From the NCBI GenBank assembly GCA_041946865.1, contig JBHGBF010000060.1, positions 1 through 38,518 on the forward strand: a stretch of DNA of 38,518 nucleotides, given 5' to 3'. The notes under the pieces were generated by a model, which saw nothing but the letters and a program-made list of their open reading frames with translations, did no database searches and was not told the DNA's origin. Position 1 is the stretch's first letter; each line of letters begins with the position of its first letter. The position numbers and the translations under genes were made by a program. Positions 19,535 through 26,309 of the stretch are shown one piece after another. The DNA is from RPQK01 sp041946865. GTDB taxonomy: Bacteria; Acidobacteriota; UBA6911; RPQK01.

Positions 19535-20224
19535 TTACTGCCCCACGATCTTCACGTCCTTGGCCAGTTTGATCTGAAACAACGAATCGGGCACCTGGGC
19601 GTTGAGCTGGATCGCGTCGAAATCGATAAGCAGGTAGTCCTTGGTTGGTTCTACCAGCTTCTGGCGAATCGGCACATTCATCTGATTGTCGACCCAGAGC
19701 ACGATTTGCGGGAAAAAGGCTGAAACCCTCTCCGATTTCGGGGTCAGCTCCAGGATGTGACACTCGTGCCCACGAACTGTTTCCTTACCTGCAAGGCGGA
19801 TGGCGTAGGCGTTCTTCAGCGCGTCCTTGTTCGATCCAAAACCGAGGAGCAGGAATTCCGCCTTGTCTTTGTTCTGCCCCAGATTGTATTGCTGCGCCTG
19901 TTTGATCCGCGGCTGGTAAAAGACCACTTTCCCGTCGCTAATGACGAGCGAGTTTTTCTGCGGCTGAACGATATCCTTCCGGAGGTAAACCTTGCCGTTT
20001 TTCTTGAGAAAATAGAACCGACCCGACTCCCCCTTGTCAAACTCCTCCAGGATATCGGTCCACTTCTTCTGAGAGATCTGGCAGGCCATGGAGCGCAGGA
20101 CTGCTCCTCTCTGATCCATTCGCGACAGGATCTGCTCAAGCGAGGGAGACTGGGCGAAGCCGCAAGGAAAAAGGAAGAGCAATCCGAGCAGCGGGACGAG
20201 AAAGGAACCGAAGCGCATTATCAT
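19535..20224 (-). CDS. LolA-like periplasmic lipoprotein carrier
   Basis: A 229-residue protein with a signal peptide (MIMRFGSFLVPLLGLLFLF, cut near FAQ) and one LolA/LolB-fold domain. Typical segments are LEQILSRMDQRGAVLRSM, GRFYFLKKNGKVYLRKD, SLVISDGKVVFYQP, then LELTPKSE and IVLWVDNQMNVPIRQ. LolA carries lipoproteins from the inner to the outer membrane. The neighbours, a LolD-like ATPase and an FtsX-type permease, support that role. A second ATG at codon 3 is equally possible as the start. Conservation is at fold level, so no symbol is assigned. Confidence 0.8.
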   Translation of the reverse strand: MIMRFGSFLVPLLGLLFLFPCGFAQSPSLEQILSRMDQRGAVLRSMACQISQKKWTDILEEFDKGESGRFYFLKKNGKVYLRKDIVQPQKNSLVISDGKVVFYQPRIKQAQQYNLGQNKDKAEFLLLGFGSNKDALKNAYAIRLAGKETVRGHECHILELTPKSERVSAFFPQIVLWVDNQMNVPIRQKLVEPTKDYLLIDFDAIQLNAQVPDSLFQIKLAKDVKIVGQ

Positions 20225-20327
20225 GCTTGTTCAGAGTGTGAGTGTCTCGATTGGTTGCAGGCCCCGGCATACGGGAATTTGATGCACGGCCTGGAAGAGG
20301 CGGAATCCACCGCCGCAAGGCGTGCGG

Positions 20328-20558
20328 TTAAACGGACAGGCGCAAGCTTACCGGCCGGTCCTTCTCCTCTGGCCGGTCCTTCTCCTCGTCGAGCTTCTTG
20401 CGGTCCCCCTCGCTGTAAAAGGGGGGCCTGGCAAAGAAGTCACGCGGTGTCAGGAAGATAAAGGCCAGGATCAAGGCGCACAGCACGTCGTACTGCCAGG
20501 TACCGCGCGCGTAGGTCCAAAAAACGACCCGTCCAAGGGCCTTGAGCGCCTTCGTCAT
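20328..20558 (-). CDS. Small membrane protein, function unknown
   Basis: A 76-residue protein with one strongly hydrophobic segment, YDVLCALILAFIFLTPRDFF, preceded by ARGTWQ and followed by a highly charged tail. Codon use matches its neighbours and the ATG lies 2 bases after the stop of the LolD-like gene, so it belongs to the same transcript. The tail contains an in-frame 18-bp tandem duplication (about 20353-20388) giving DRPEEK twice. It may be an accessory subunit of the Lol-like transporter, but that is only inferred from position. Confidence 0.7.
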   Translation of the reverse strand: MTKALKALGRVVFWTYARGTWQYDVLCALILAFIFLTPRDFFARPPFYSEGDRKKLDEEKDRPEEKDRPVSLRLSV

Positions 20559-20560
20559 GA

Positions 20561-21304
20561 CTAGACTCGCTTTTGCTCCATCGCGTAGAACAGATTCTGG
20601 ACCCGATTCAGGATTTTGCCGTCGCGCATCTCGACGATACGGCTGGCCGTGGATGCGGCCTCCGGATCATGTGTGATCATGACGATGGTTTGCCCGTACT
20701 TGACGTTCAATTCCTGGAGCATCTGAAGGACCATCTGCGAATTGTCGGTATCCAGATTGCCGGTCGGTTCGTCGGCCAGGAGTATGGCGGGTCGGCTGAC
20801 CACCGAACGGGCGATGGCAACCCGCTGCTGCTCGCCGCCTGACAGCTCCGACGGCTTGTGGTGCATCTTGTCCGCAATACCGAGCAGACCCAGGATCTCC
20901 CGGGTGGTCTGGTGGTTGCGGAAATGCCCGTTCCCCTGAATCTCGCGCGCCAGCTCTATGTTGTCAAGGGCCGTCAGCGTCGGGAGCAGATTGAATCGCT
21001 GGAAAACAAACCCCATTTTGCGCCGCCGGAGCTCAGTTCTCTCGGCGTCGCTGATCGAGCTGATGTCCACGCCCTCTATGAAAATCCGCCCCGAAGTGGG
21101 ACGGAGAAGACCGCCGACCACGTGCAGCAACGTCGACTTGCCGCAGCCGCTCGGCCCCATGATCGCCAGAAACTCCCCGGCTCTGACCGTCAGACTCACA
21201 CCGCGCAAGGCCGGGACTTCCACTTTGCCCACGCGATAGACCATGCGAACATCTTCAATGACAACCGGGTCTTTCTTCTGGACGATATCCACTGTCTTAC
21301 TCAT
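20561..21304 (-). CDS. LolD/MacB-type ABC ATPase
   Basis: A 247-residue ATPase of the LolD/FtsE/MacB group, which drives FtsX-like permeases that work on periplasmic or membrane-bound substrates. Walker A is GPSGCGKST, the signature LSGGEQQRVAIARS and Walker B ILLADEPTGNLD, all typical of this group; FVFQRFNLLPTLTALDNIELA is the Q-loop region. The ATG at 21302-21304 (MSKTVDIVQKK) was preferred over a TTG eight codons upstream inside the permease gene; it overlaps the permease stop by 8 bases. With the LolA-like gene nearby, lipoprotein release is the likeliest job. Confidence 0.9.
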   Translation of the reverse strand: MSKTVDIVQKKDPVVIEDVRMVYRVGKVEVPALRGVSLTVRAGEFLAIMGPSGCGKSTLLHVVGGLLRPTSGRIFIEGVDISSISDAERTELRRRKMGFVFQRFNLLPTLTALDNIELAREIQGNGHFRNHQTTREILGLLGIADKMHHKPSELSGGEQQRVAIARSVVSRPAILLADEPTGNLDTDNSQMVLQMLQELNVKYGQTIVMITHDPEAASTASRIVEMRDGKILNRVQNLFYAMEQKRV

Positions 21305-22388
21305 AGCCAAGCGCTTTAACCGGGTCAAGCTGAGCGGCTTTGAGGGCCGGATAAAGCGCTCCCAAAATGCCTCCGGACAGCGCCATTAAGGCCGCGATCA
21401 CTCTCCAGCTCGTCGTGATATTGACCGGCATGCTGGGAAACGCGGTCAGAATGAGTTTAATCGCTACCGAGGCTAAAACAAAACCTAAAACTACACCTAC
21501 CACACAGATAAGGAGGGATTCCCTGAGAATCAACTGGACAATGTATGACTTAGAAGCCCCCAGGGACTTTAGAATGCCGATCTCCCGCGTCCTTTCCGTA
21601 ATGGTAGTGTACATTGCCAGCAGGATAATCAGAAAGCTCACCGCTACGGAAATAGCCACCACAGCCGCCACGAATTGCTTGAAGACAGGCGTGTTCGCGG
21701 TCATGATCTCCTGCAAATCCGCAGTCCGCGTAATAGTATAATCCTTGAACCGCGCCTTCAGGCGCTGATAAACCAGGTCCAGCGAGTTTTTTTCAGCCGC
21801 GCGGATAAAGAATGTCGTTACTTTGTCGGGAGTTCCGTTCAACTCCTGAAGCGTCGCGAGCGGCATCATCACCCGCGAGGCCGTGCCTTCCTGGTAAATC
21901 CCGACGACGTTAAACGAATGATTCAGGAGCTCCACGCGGTCTCCGACCTTCAGGTTTTTGGACCTCGCGTAGTTGGTGTCGATGATCACCTCGCCGGCTG
22001 CTTGGAAGTGCCGTCCACTCACGAACCGGAGCGTGTCGTTGACCCGGGCAAAGCTCTCCTTGTCGATTCCGTAGACCAGGTGGAACTTGTCTCCAACGAA
22101 CTTCGCCAGCACCGGTGTGGCTTCCTGCACTCCTTCTACTTTCTGGATCACTTCCCTGAGACGGACCGGCAGGGTCCCACTGTTCAAAGCAAAGAAGAAG
22201 GAGGCATTCGGCGGCTGCAACATGAAATCGCCGCCAATCCGCCGCATTCGCTCCGCCGCGTCGGTCAGCTGGCCGTACGAAAGGCCCACACTGACCAGGA
22301 TGAGGACTACTCCCAGGGAAATGGCCAGAATGCTCACCACGGTTCTGGTCGGCCGTTGAAAAAGATTCGAGCAAATCAGCTTGAGCAT
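21297..22388 (-). CDS. FtsX/MacB-like permease (LolC/E-like)
   Basis: A 363-residue inner-membrane protein: TM1 at about 16-38, a periplasmic MacB-type core domain (about 40-245), then three helices toward the C-terminus, with the FtsX-family segment TERTREIGILKSLGASKSYI between TM2 and TM3, and a closing LDPVKALGYE. This is the LolC/LolE/MacB architecture. The ATG at 22386-22388 was chosen because AGGAG is just upstream and the peptide begins at the usual point (MLKLICSNLFQRPTRT); the open frame runs 31 codons further up but those are not protein-like. Only one permease gene is present, so it would act as a homodimer. Confidence 0.9.
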   Translation of the reverse strand: MLKLICSNLFQRPTRTVVSILAISLGVVLILVSVGLSYGQLTDAAERMRRIGGDFMLQPPNASFFFALNSGTLPVRLREVIQKVEGVQEATPVLAKFVGDKFHLVYGIDKESFARVNDTLRFVSGRHFQAAGEVIIDTNYARSKNLKVGDRVELLNHSFNVVGIYQEGTASRVMMPLATLQELNGTPDKVTTFFIRAAEKNSLDLVYQRLKARFKDYTITRTADLQEIMTANTPVFKQFVAAVVAISVAVSFLIILLAMYTTITERTREIGILKSLGASKSYIVQLILRESLLICVVGVVLGFVLASVAIKLILTAFPSMPVNITTSWRVIAALMALSGGILGALYPALKAAQLDPVKALGYE

Positions 22389-22502
22389 GTGACTCCTAGC
22401 CCCCTGGGAGCGCAAGTAACCTGCTTGCACCAGGATCTGCAGACAAGACGCTCGGGCTTCCAGGGCGCCTACCCAAAACACGCGCCGTCAGTCGGACATC
22501 GG

Positions 22503-23408
22503 TCAGTGACTTTCCTTCTCCTGCACCACGACTAATTCGGCGCCGGGCGGGCGCGCGATGTCGAAGCGCTCCTCCTTGACCGCCCGATTCACTTCCAACC
22601 CTTCGGGGTCAAGATTCAAATCGATACGGTAGTGTTCCCTGACACGGCTCATATCCACGCCGGTACTGACGAAAAAACCGGCCTCATCGACCGGTGCGCT
22701 GTATAGTACGCTACTGACAGGAACTCCACAATCATAATACTGCTGGCGTGCGAGCCGCATGGCACTCCGCTCGATCCAGATCTTGCGCTCCAGGCAGAAC
22801 CGGGCCGATGCGGATGCACGCCCGAGGACGCTCACCACGTAGTACTTGAAGGACGGATCCTGATCCTCTTCGAGAAATACCACAGACAGCGTACCCGGCG
22901 CAGGAACCGGCTCGATGATCAGGGCGTTCAAAAGGTGCTGCGGGCGGACGTTAAACAGGGGCTGATCTTCGTCCAACCGGATATCCGTTCGCCCCGTCAG
23001 ATACTTGTTGTCCCGCGGCGCCCAGATCTGGAAGACTCCGTTGCGGCTGGCCATGGCCACCAGCGTGGAATTGGTCAGCGGGTTGAGAATATTGACGTAT
23101 ATCGACGAGGGCCACTTGGCGGCCAGGTACCCCCTGGCCCTCGGATATTTCTCAATGAAGCCGAGCTCGGCGGATCCGCCATGAAACTGCACCTCGAATT
23201 TCGAAGCGACGATCGACTCAACCTTGGCGTAACGCTCGTTGATCAGCGTCACCAGCTCGTCCAGAGTCGCCGTCCTGGCCTGTTCGTACGCCGGCGGAAT
23301 CTGAATCTTCTTCTTGTCCTTGATCACAGAGCTGCACCCCTCGCAGCCGAAAAGCAAGAACAATGCCAAGGTGAGCGCGGCCCATACCGATGTCCTTCCC
23401 TGCCTCAT
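22503..23408 (-). CDS. LolA/LolB-fold lipoprotein, function unknown
   Basis: A 301-residue secreted protein with a signal sequence ending LFLLFGCEGCSS. Cys22 or Cys25 could be lipidated, but neither lipobox is canonical (Phe at -2 of Cys22). The body has the beta-rich pattern of LolA/LolB proteins (SKFEVQFHGG, GYLAAKWPSSIYVNILNP, NGVFQIWAPRDNKYLTG) and resembles families of LolB-like lipoproteins such as DUF4292; I cannot be more exact. If lipidated it could be the outer-membrane acceptor of this Lol-like set. Its ATG overlaps the stop of the upstream DedA gene (ATGA). The permease follows after about 115 bases. Confidence 0.7.
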   Translation of the reverse strand: MRQGRTSVWAALTLALFLLFGCEGCSSVIKDKKKIQIPPAYEQARTATLDELVTLINERYAKVESIVASKFEVQFHGGSAELGFIEKYPRARGYLAAKWPSSIYVNILNPLTNSTLVAMASRNGVFQIWAPRDNKYLTGRTDIRLDEDQPLFNVRPQHLLNALIIEPVPAPGTLSVVFLEEDQDPSFKYYVVSVLGRASASARFCLERKIWIERSAMRLARQQYYDCGVPVSSVLYSAPVDEAGFFVSTGVDMSRVREHYRIDLNLDPEGLEVNRAVKEERFDIARPPGAELVVVQEKESH

Positions 23409-24055
23409 ATGAGATCTTCCTGCCTCGGTGTTCTTTTCGTCCGTAGCCGAACCAGAACGATCGTAAGCACGACGGCGACCAGAACCGCAAACAGGACGAT
23501 GCCCACGAACCTCAGGTTGTGCTCCAGAAAATACCTCGCGGATTCACCATAAAGAACCGCGAGTGCGCCCCACATAAGGTACCTGACGCTCCGACCCAAA
23601 AACACAGCCAGGATAAACTTTTGATATGGCACTCCGAACATGCCTGCCCAAAGGACGAAAATCTTAAAAGGCGTGGGCGGAGGCAGAATCGAAGGTACGA
23701 GTATACTCCACAGGCCCCATCGTTCGTAGGCTTCCTGCAGCTCCTGCTTGCGCTTCTCACTGAGCCGCTTCCGGATAAAACGGCCGCCCCGACGGCCGAC
23801 CGTAAAGAGCAGGATACACCCGGTCACGGATCCGAGAATCGTCATGCTCGCGTAATACAGCATCTTCTCCCAGTTCTGCCCGGTCGAGAGGATCACCAGA
23901 AGGACATCGTTCCCTTCCGGAATCGACAGGAAGGAAGAATCCGCGACGGCAATAAGAAAAAGCCCCGGCCCTCCGAGAGCCAGGGCGAATGAATACAGAC
24001 AAGAGGCTAAGGTCTTGAGGTAAGAGTAGACTCCGTCCTGTAACGCCAAAAACAT
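23405..24055 (-). CDS. DedA/YqaA-type VTT-domain membrane protein
   Basis: A 216-residue inner-membrane protein of the VTT (SNARE-associated) superfamily, closest to the YqaA branch. Features are DSSFLSIPEGNDVLLVIL in the first re-entrant region, GSVTGCILLFTVGRRGG, and VPSILPPPTPFKIFVLWAGMFGVP. Some DedA-family proteins recycle undecaprenyl phosphate or phospholipid across the membrane, but the YqaA branch is not well characterised. It starts the minus-strand Lol-like set; the next gene begins inside its stop codon. Confidence 0.88.
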   Translation of the reverse strand: MFLALQDGVYSYLKTLASCLYSFALALGGPGLFLIAVADSSFLSIPEGNDVLLVILSTGQNWEKMLYYASMTILGSVTGCILLFTVGRRGGRFIRKRLSEKRKQELQEAYERWGLWSILVPSILPPPTPFKIFVLWAGMFGVPYQKFILAVFLGRSVRYLMWGALAVLYGESARYFLEHNLRFVGIVLFAVLVAVVLTIVLVRLRTKRTPRQEDLI

Positions 24056-24108
24056 TTCCCGCCCGCCCAGAAAAGGTTCTATGCTAGCACAAACCTGGCC
24101 GGGCTGGC

Positions 24109-24123
24109 TTGCAGTAGCTGCAA
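24109..24123. promoter_or_regulatory. Short perfect palindrome between divergent genes
   Basis: TTGCAG-TAG-CTGCAA, a perfect 6+3+6 inverted repeat, lies in the 169-bp gap between the DedA gene (minus) and the small gene at 24225 (plus). It could be an operator for either. A -10-like TATAGT is at 24207-24212, 12 bases before the plus-strand start, without a clear -35. Confidence 0.25.
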
Positions 24124-24224
24124 CGAATCCCGGCGTTTAAAGAGCCGCGGTCTCTGTGTTATCGGGCTTTTTCAGTGCGCCGTGGTGCGCTATCGGTTGA
24201 TTAAAGTATAGTTCTGGATCGAGC

Positions 24225-24656
24225 GTGTTGAAGGACGAGGCGAGAACAAAAGAAGAAATTTGCGGCCTGGTGGAGTTGTATTCCAGCCGGGTCCTGGCCA
24301 CCCGACACCGGCAGGTGCCGCTGCGAGGCCGGAAGTGTCGCGCCGCCGTGATGCGTACCCTCCTCGGGTACGAGGTGAAAGCCGGCAGGAAGAGGATCAC
24401 CTGCCCGGACGCCGTCACCGCGCGCTACCTGAGAGCTTTCGCTGAGACCGGCCTCGCAGCCGTCCGCATCCCGTACGATCCGACAGTCACCCGAGGGATG
24501 GTCAGCGAGGTGGAATCGGCGCTCGAAAGAATCCGCGAGGCTGCAGGAATGGCGCCGGGCAGCTGCCGCAAAGCCTACCGGTGGCTCCGAGACAGGCTGC
24601 TCAAAGCCGAGCAGGAACAGCTGACCGGAACTCTGATCAGTCGGCGATCTCCCTGA
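24225..24656 (+). CDS. Unrecognised 143-residue protein
   Basis: An open frame with GC-rich third positions and protein-like composition on the plus strand. The minus-strand frames over it have no such bias. It starts GTG (TTG one codon later is possible) and ends 20 bases inside the 3' end of hspR in tail-to-tail arrangement. The sequence is basic and helical, with CGLVELYSSRVLATRHRQ, a segment RYLRAFAETGLAAVRIPYDP, and a C-terminal helix rich in Arg and Lys. Two Cys (near 13 and 38) are not a zinc motif. No signal peptide or membrane helix. I do not recognise a family and assign no function. Confidence 0.65.
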   Translation: MLKDEARTKEEICGLVELYSSRVLATRHRQVPLRGRKCRAAVMRTLLGYEVKAGRKRITCPDAVTARYLRAFAETGLAAVRIPYDPTVTRGMVSEVESALERIREAAGMAPGSCRKAYRWLRDRLLKAEQEQLTGTLISRRSP

Positions 24657-25041
24657 CCTTTCTGCGACGGACCTGCACCAGGTTGGACGGCGGGACCTTG
24701 ACCAGCGCATTGCGGAACCGCTCCATCAGCAGATCCTCCTCCACGCCGAAATGCTGGCGCACGAAGTCAAGCAACTGGTCTACCTCACGCTGCATGGCCT
24801 CCATTTTGTCGCGCATGTTCAGGACGACTTCCACACCGGCAAGATTGACACCCAGCTCGCGCGTGAGGTTCGTGATCAGATCCAGGCGGTTCAGGTCGGA
24901 CTCTGTATACAGTCTCGTGTTGCCTTCACTCCGCGACGGTTTGAGCAAACCTTGCCGTTCGTACATTCTGAGAGTCTGCGGATGGATCCCGTACATTTCG
25001 GCCACAGCGCTTATCGTGTAGAAGGCTTTCTTCCTCGGCAT
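24637..25041 (-). CDS. hspR: MerR-family heat-shock repressor HspR
   Basis: A 134-residue regulator. The N-terminal MerR-type winged helix reads YTISAVAEMYGIHPQTLRMYERQGLLKPSRSEGNTRLYTESDL, the distinctive HspR form, followed by a helical dimerisation region (about 75-110) and a basic tail. HspR binds HAIR inverted repeats and represses dnaK operons, using DnaK as co-repressor in actinobacteria. It is 21 bases after dnaJ in the order dnaK-dnaJ-hspR, so it probably closes an autoregulated operon. Confidence 0.93.
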   Translation of the reverse strand: MPRKKAFYTISAVAEMYGIHPQTLRMYERQGLLKPSRSEGNTRLYTESDLNRLDLITNLTRELGVNLAGVEVVLNMRDKMEAMQREVDQLLDFVRQHFGVEEDLLMERFRNALVKVPPSNLVQVRRRKVREIAD

Positions 25042-25062
25042 TGTCGAAGTACTCCTTAGTTC

Positions 25063-26190
25063 TCAAACCTTCAGCTCTGCTCGCGGATCTTCCGGATTGA
25101 GCCGGGCGAACTCCCTCAAAATCTCCTTCGACCGCTCGTCACGGATCTTGGGCAACACGACCCGTACCTCGACGATCTGGTCGCCGTGGATCCCTCCCTT
25201 CAGGGAGGGCGCGCCCCGGCCTCTCAACCGAAACTTTTGTCCGCTCTGCGTGCCTGCCGGAATCTTCATAGAAGCTTTCCCCTCGATCGTCGGGACCTCG
25301 ATCTTGGCCCCCAGCGCGGCTTCCGTCACAGTCAGCGGGACGCGGCAGACGATGTCGTTTCCCTCCCGTTCAAAGAAGTGATGCGGCTGGACATGGATCA
25401 CCAGGTACAGGTCGCCCGGCGGCCCTCCGAATTCACCCGCATCCCCCTTTCCCGGGACCCTGACACGCGAGCCGTTGTTCACGCCGGCGGGAATACGGAC
25501 CGTCAGGGTCTCGACCTTCTGAACGGTGCCGGTCCCTCCGCACGCGCGACAGTCGCCAACCCGGATTTGTCCCGTTCCGCGACACTGCGGACAGGTGGTC
25601 CGAAACCGCATAAGCCCATGCGACTGCTGCATCTGGCCTTTCCCGCCGCACGTCGGGCAGGTCTGAAGGCGGGACCCGGAAACAGATCCTGACCCGCCAC
25701 ATCGGGAGCAGACCTCGCGGTGAGTGACATTAATTCTGGCCTCGGTCCCTTTGATGGCCTGCATGAACGGAATCGTGATGTGGTATTCCAAGTCGCGGCC
25801 ATGTTCAGGAGCGGGCCTGGCGTCAGCTCGCGGTCGGCGACCGCCAAAAAGCTCCGAGAAAATGTCGCTGAAACTGCGCCCCGGCCCGGCTTCCTCGCCA
25901 GTGGAAAAATCGAAGTCGAATCCCGGGAAACCGCCGGGCCGCCCTGCGGGCTCTGATCCCGGCTGACCCTCTCGATAGAAGCCGTACCGATCGTAGGTCC
26001 TTCGCTTGTCCTCGTCGCTGAGGACTTCGTATGCCTCCTGGACTTCCTTGAAACGCTCCTCGGCGCGCTTGTCGCCCGGATTGACGTCCGGGTGGTACTT
26101 GCGGGCGAGACGCCGGTAAGCTTTCTTGATCTCTCCTTCCGACGCGTTGCGCTTAACGCCAAGAATTTCGTAATAATCTCTGGCTGCCAT
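25063..26190 (-). CDS. dnaJ: Chaperone DnaJ
   Basis: A 375-residue type I Hsp40. The J domain (about 4-70) has YHPDVNPGD with the essential HPD. A Gly/Phe-rich stretch follows (about 75-110), then four zinc motifs: CSRCGGSG, CPTCGGKG, CPQCRGTG and CRACGGTG, and two beta-sandwich C-terminal domains. It stimulates the ATPase of DnaK and delivers unfolded clients. It follows dnaK after a 119-bp gap that holds inverted TGACGAT-type repeats. grpE is not in the window. Confidence 0.97.
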   Translation of the reverse strand: MAARDYYEILGVKRNASEGEIKKAYRRLARKYHPDVNPGDKRAEERFKEVQEAYEVLSDEDKRRTYDRYGFYREGQPGSEPAGRPGGFPGFDFDFSTGEEAGPGRSFSDIFSELFGGRRPRADARPAPEHGRDLEYHITIPFMQAIKGTEARINVTHREVCSRCGGSGSVSGSRLQTCPTCGGKGQMQQSHGLMRFRTTCPQCRGTGQIRVGDCRACGGTGTVQKVETLTVRIPAGVNNGSRVRVPGKGDAGEFGGPPGDLYLVIHVQPHHFFEREGNDIVCRVPLTVTEAALGAKIEVPTIEGKASMKIPAGTQSGQKFRLRGRGAPSLKGGIHGDQIVEVRVVLPKIRDERSKEILREFARLNPEDPRAELKV

Positions 26191-26209
26191 TCTATTGACG
26201 ATTTACGAG

Positions 26210-26288
26210 TGACGATTGACGACCAAGCGATTAAATCCACCCTCGTCGCTCCGCCAAGGAGCCGTGGTTTTTCAACCGTCAATCGTCA
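26210..26288. repeat. Inverted TGACGAT-type repeats in the dnaK-dnaJ gap
   Basis: TGACGATTGACG (26210-26221) and its perfect inverse CGTCAATCGTCA (26277-26288) lie 55 bases apart. Further degenerate copies (ATTGACGATT near 26195, ATCATCAATCG near 26289) flank them. The same heptamer occurs at about 15614-15630. A stem here could attenuate transcription or stabilise dnaK message; it could also be simple repeat expansion. Confidence 0.55.
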
Positions 26289-26309
26289 ATCATCAATCGC
26301 CAATTCCCC

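Noticed and set aside
24201..24710. 169-residue minus-strand frame over the unknown gene
   Set aside because: Third-position GC bias favours the plus-strand frame, and this frame runs into hspR in another phase.
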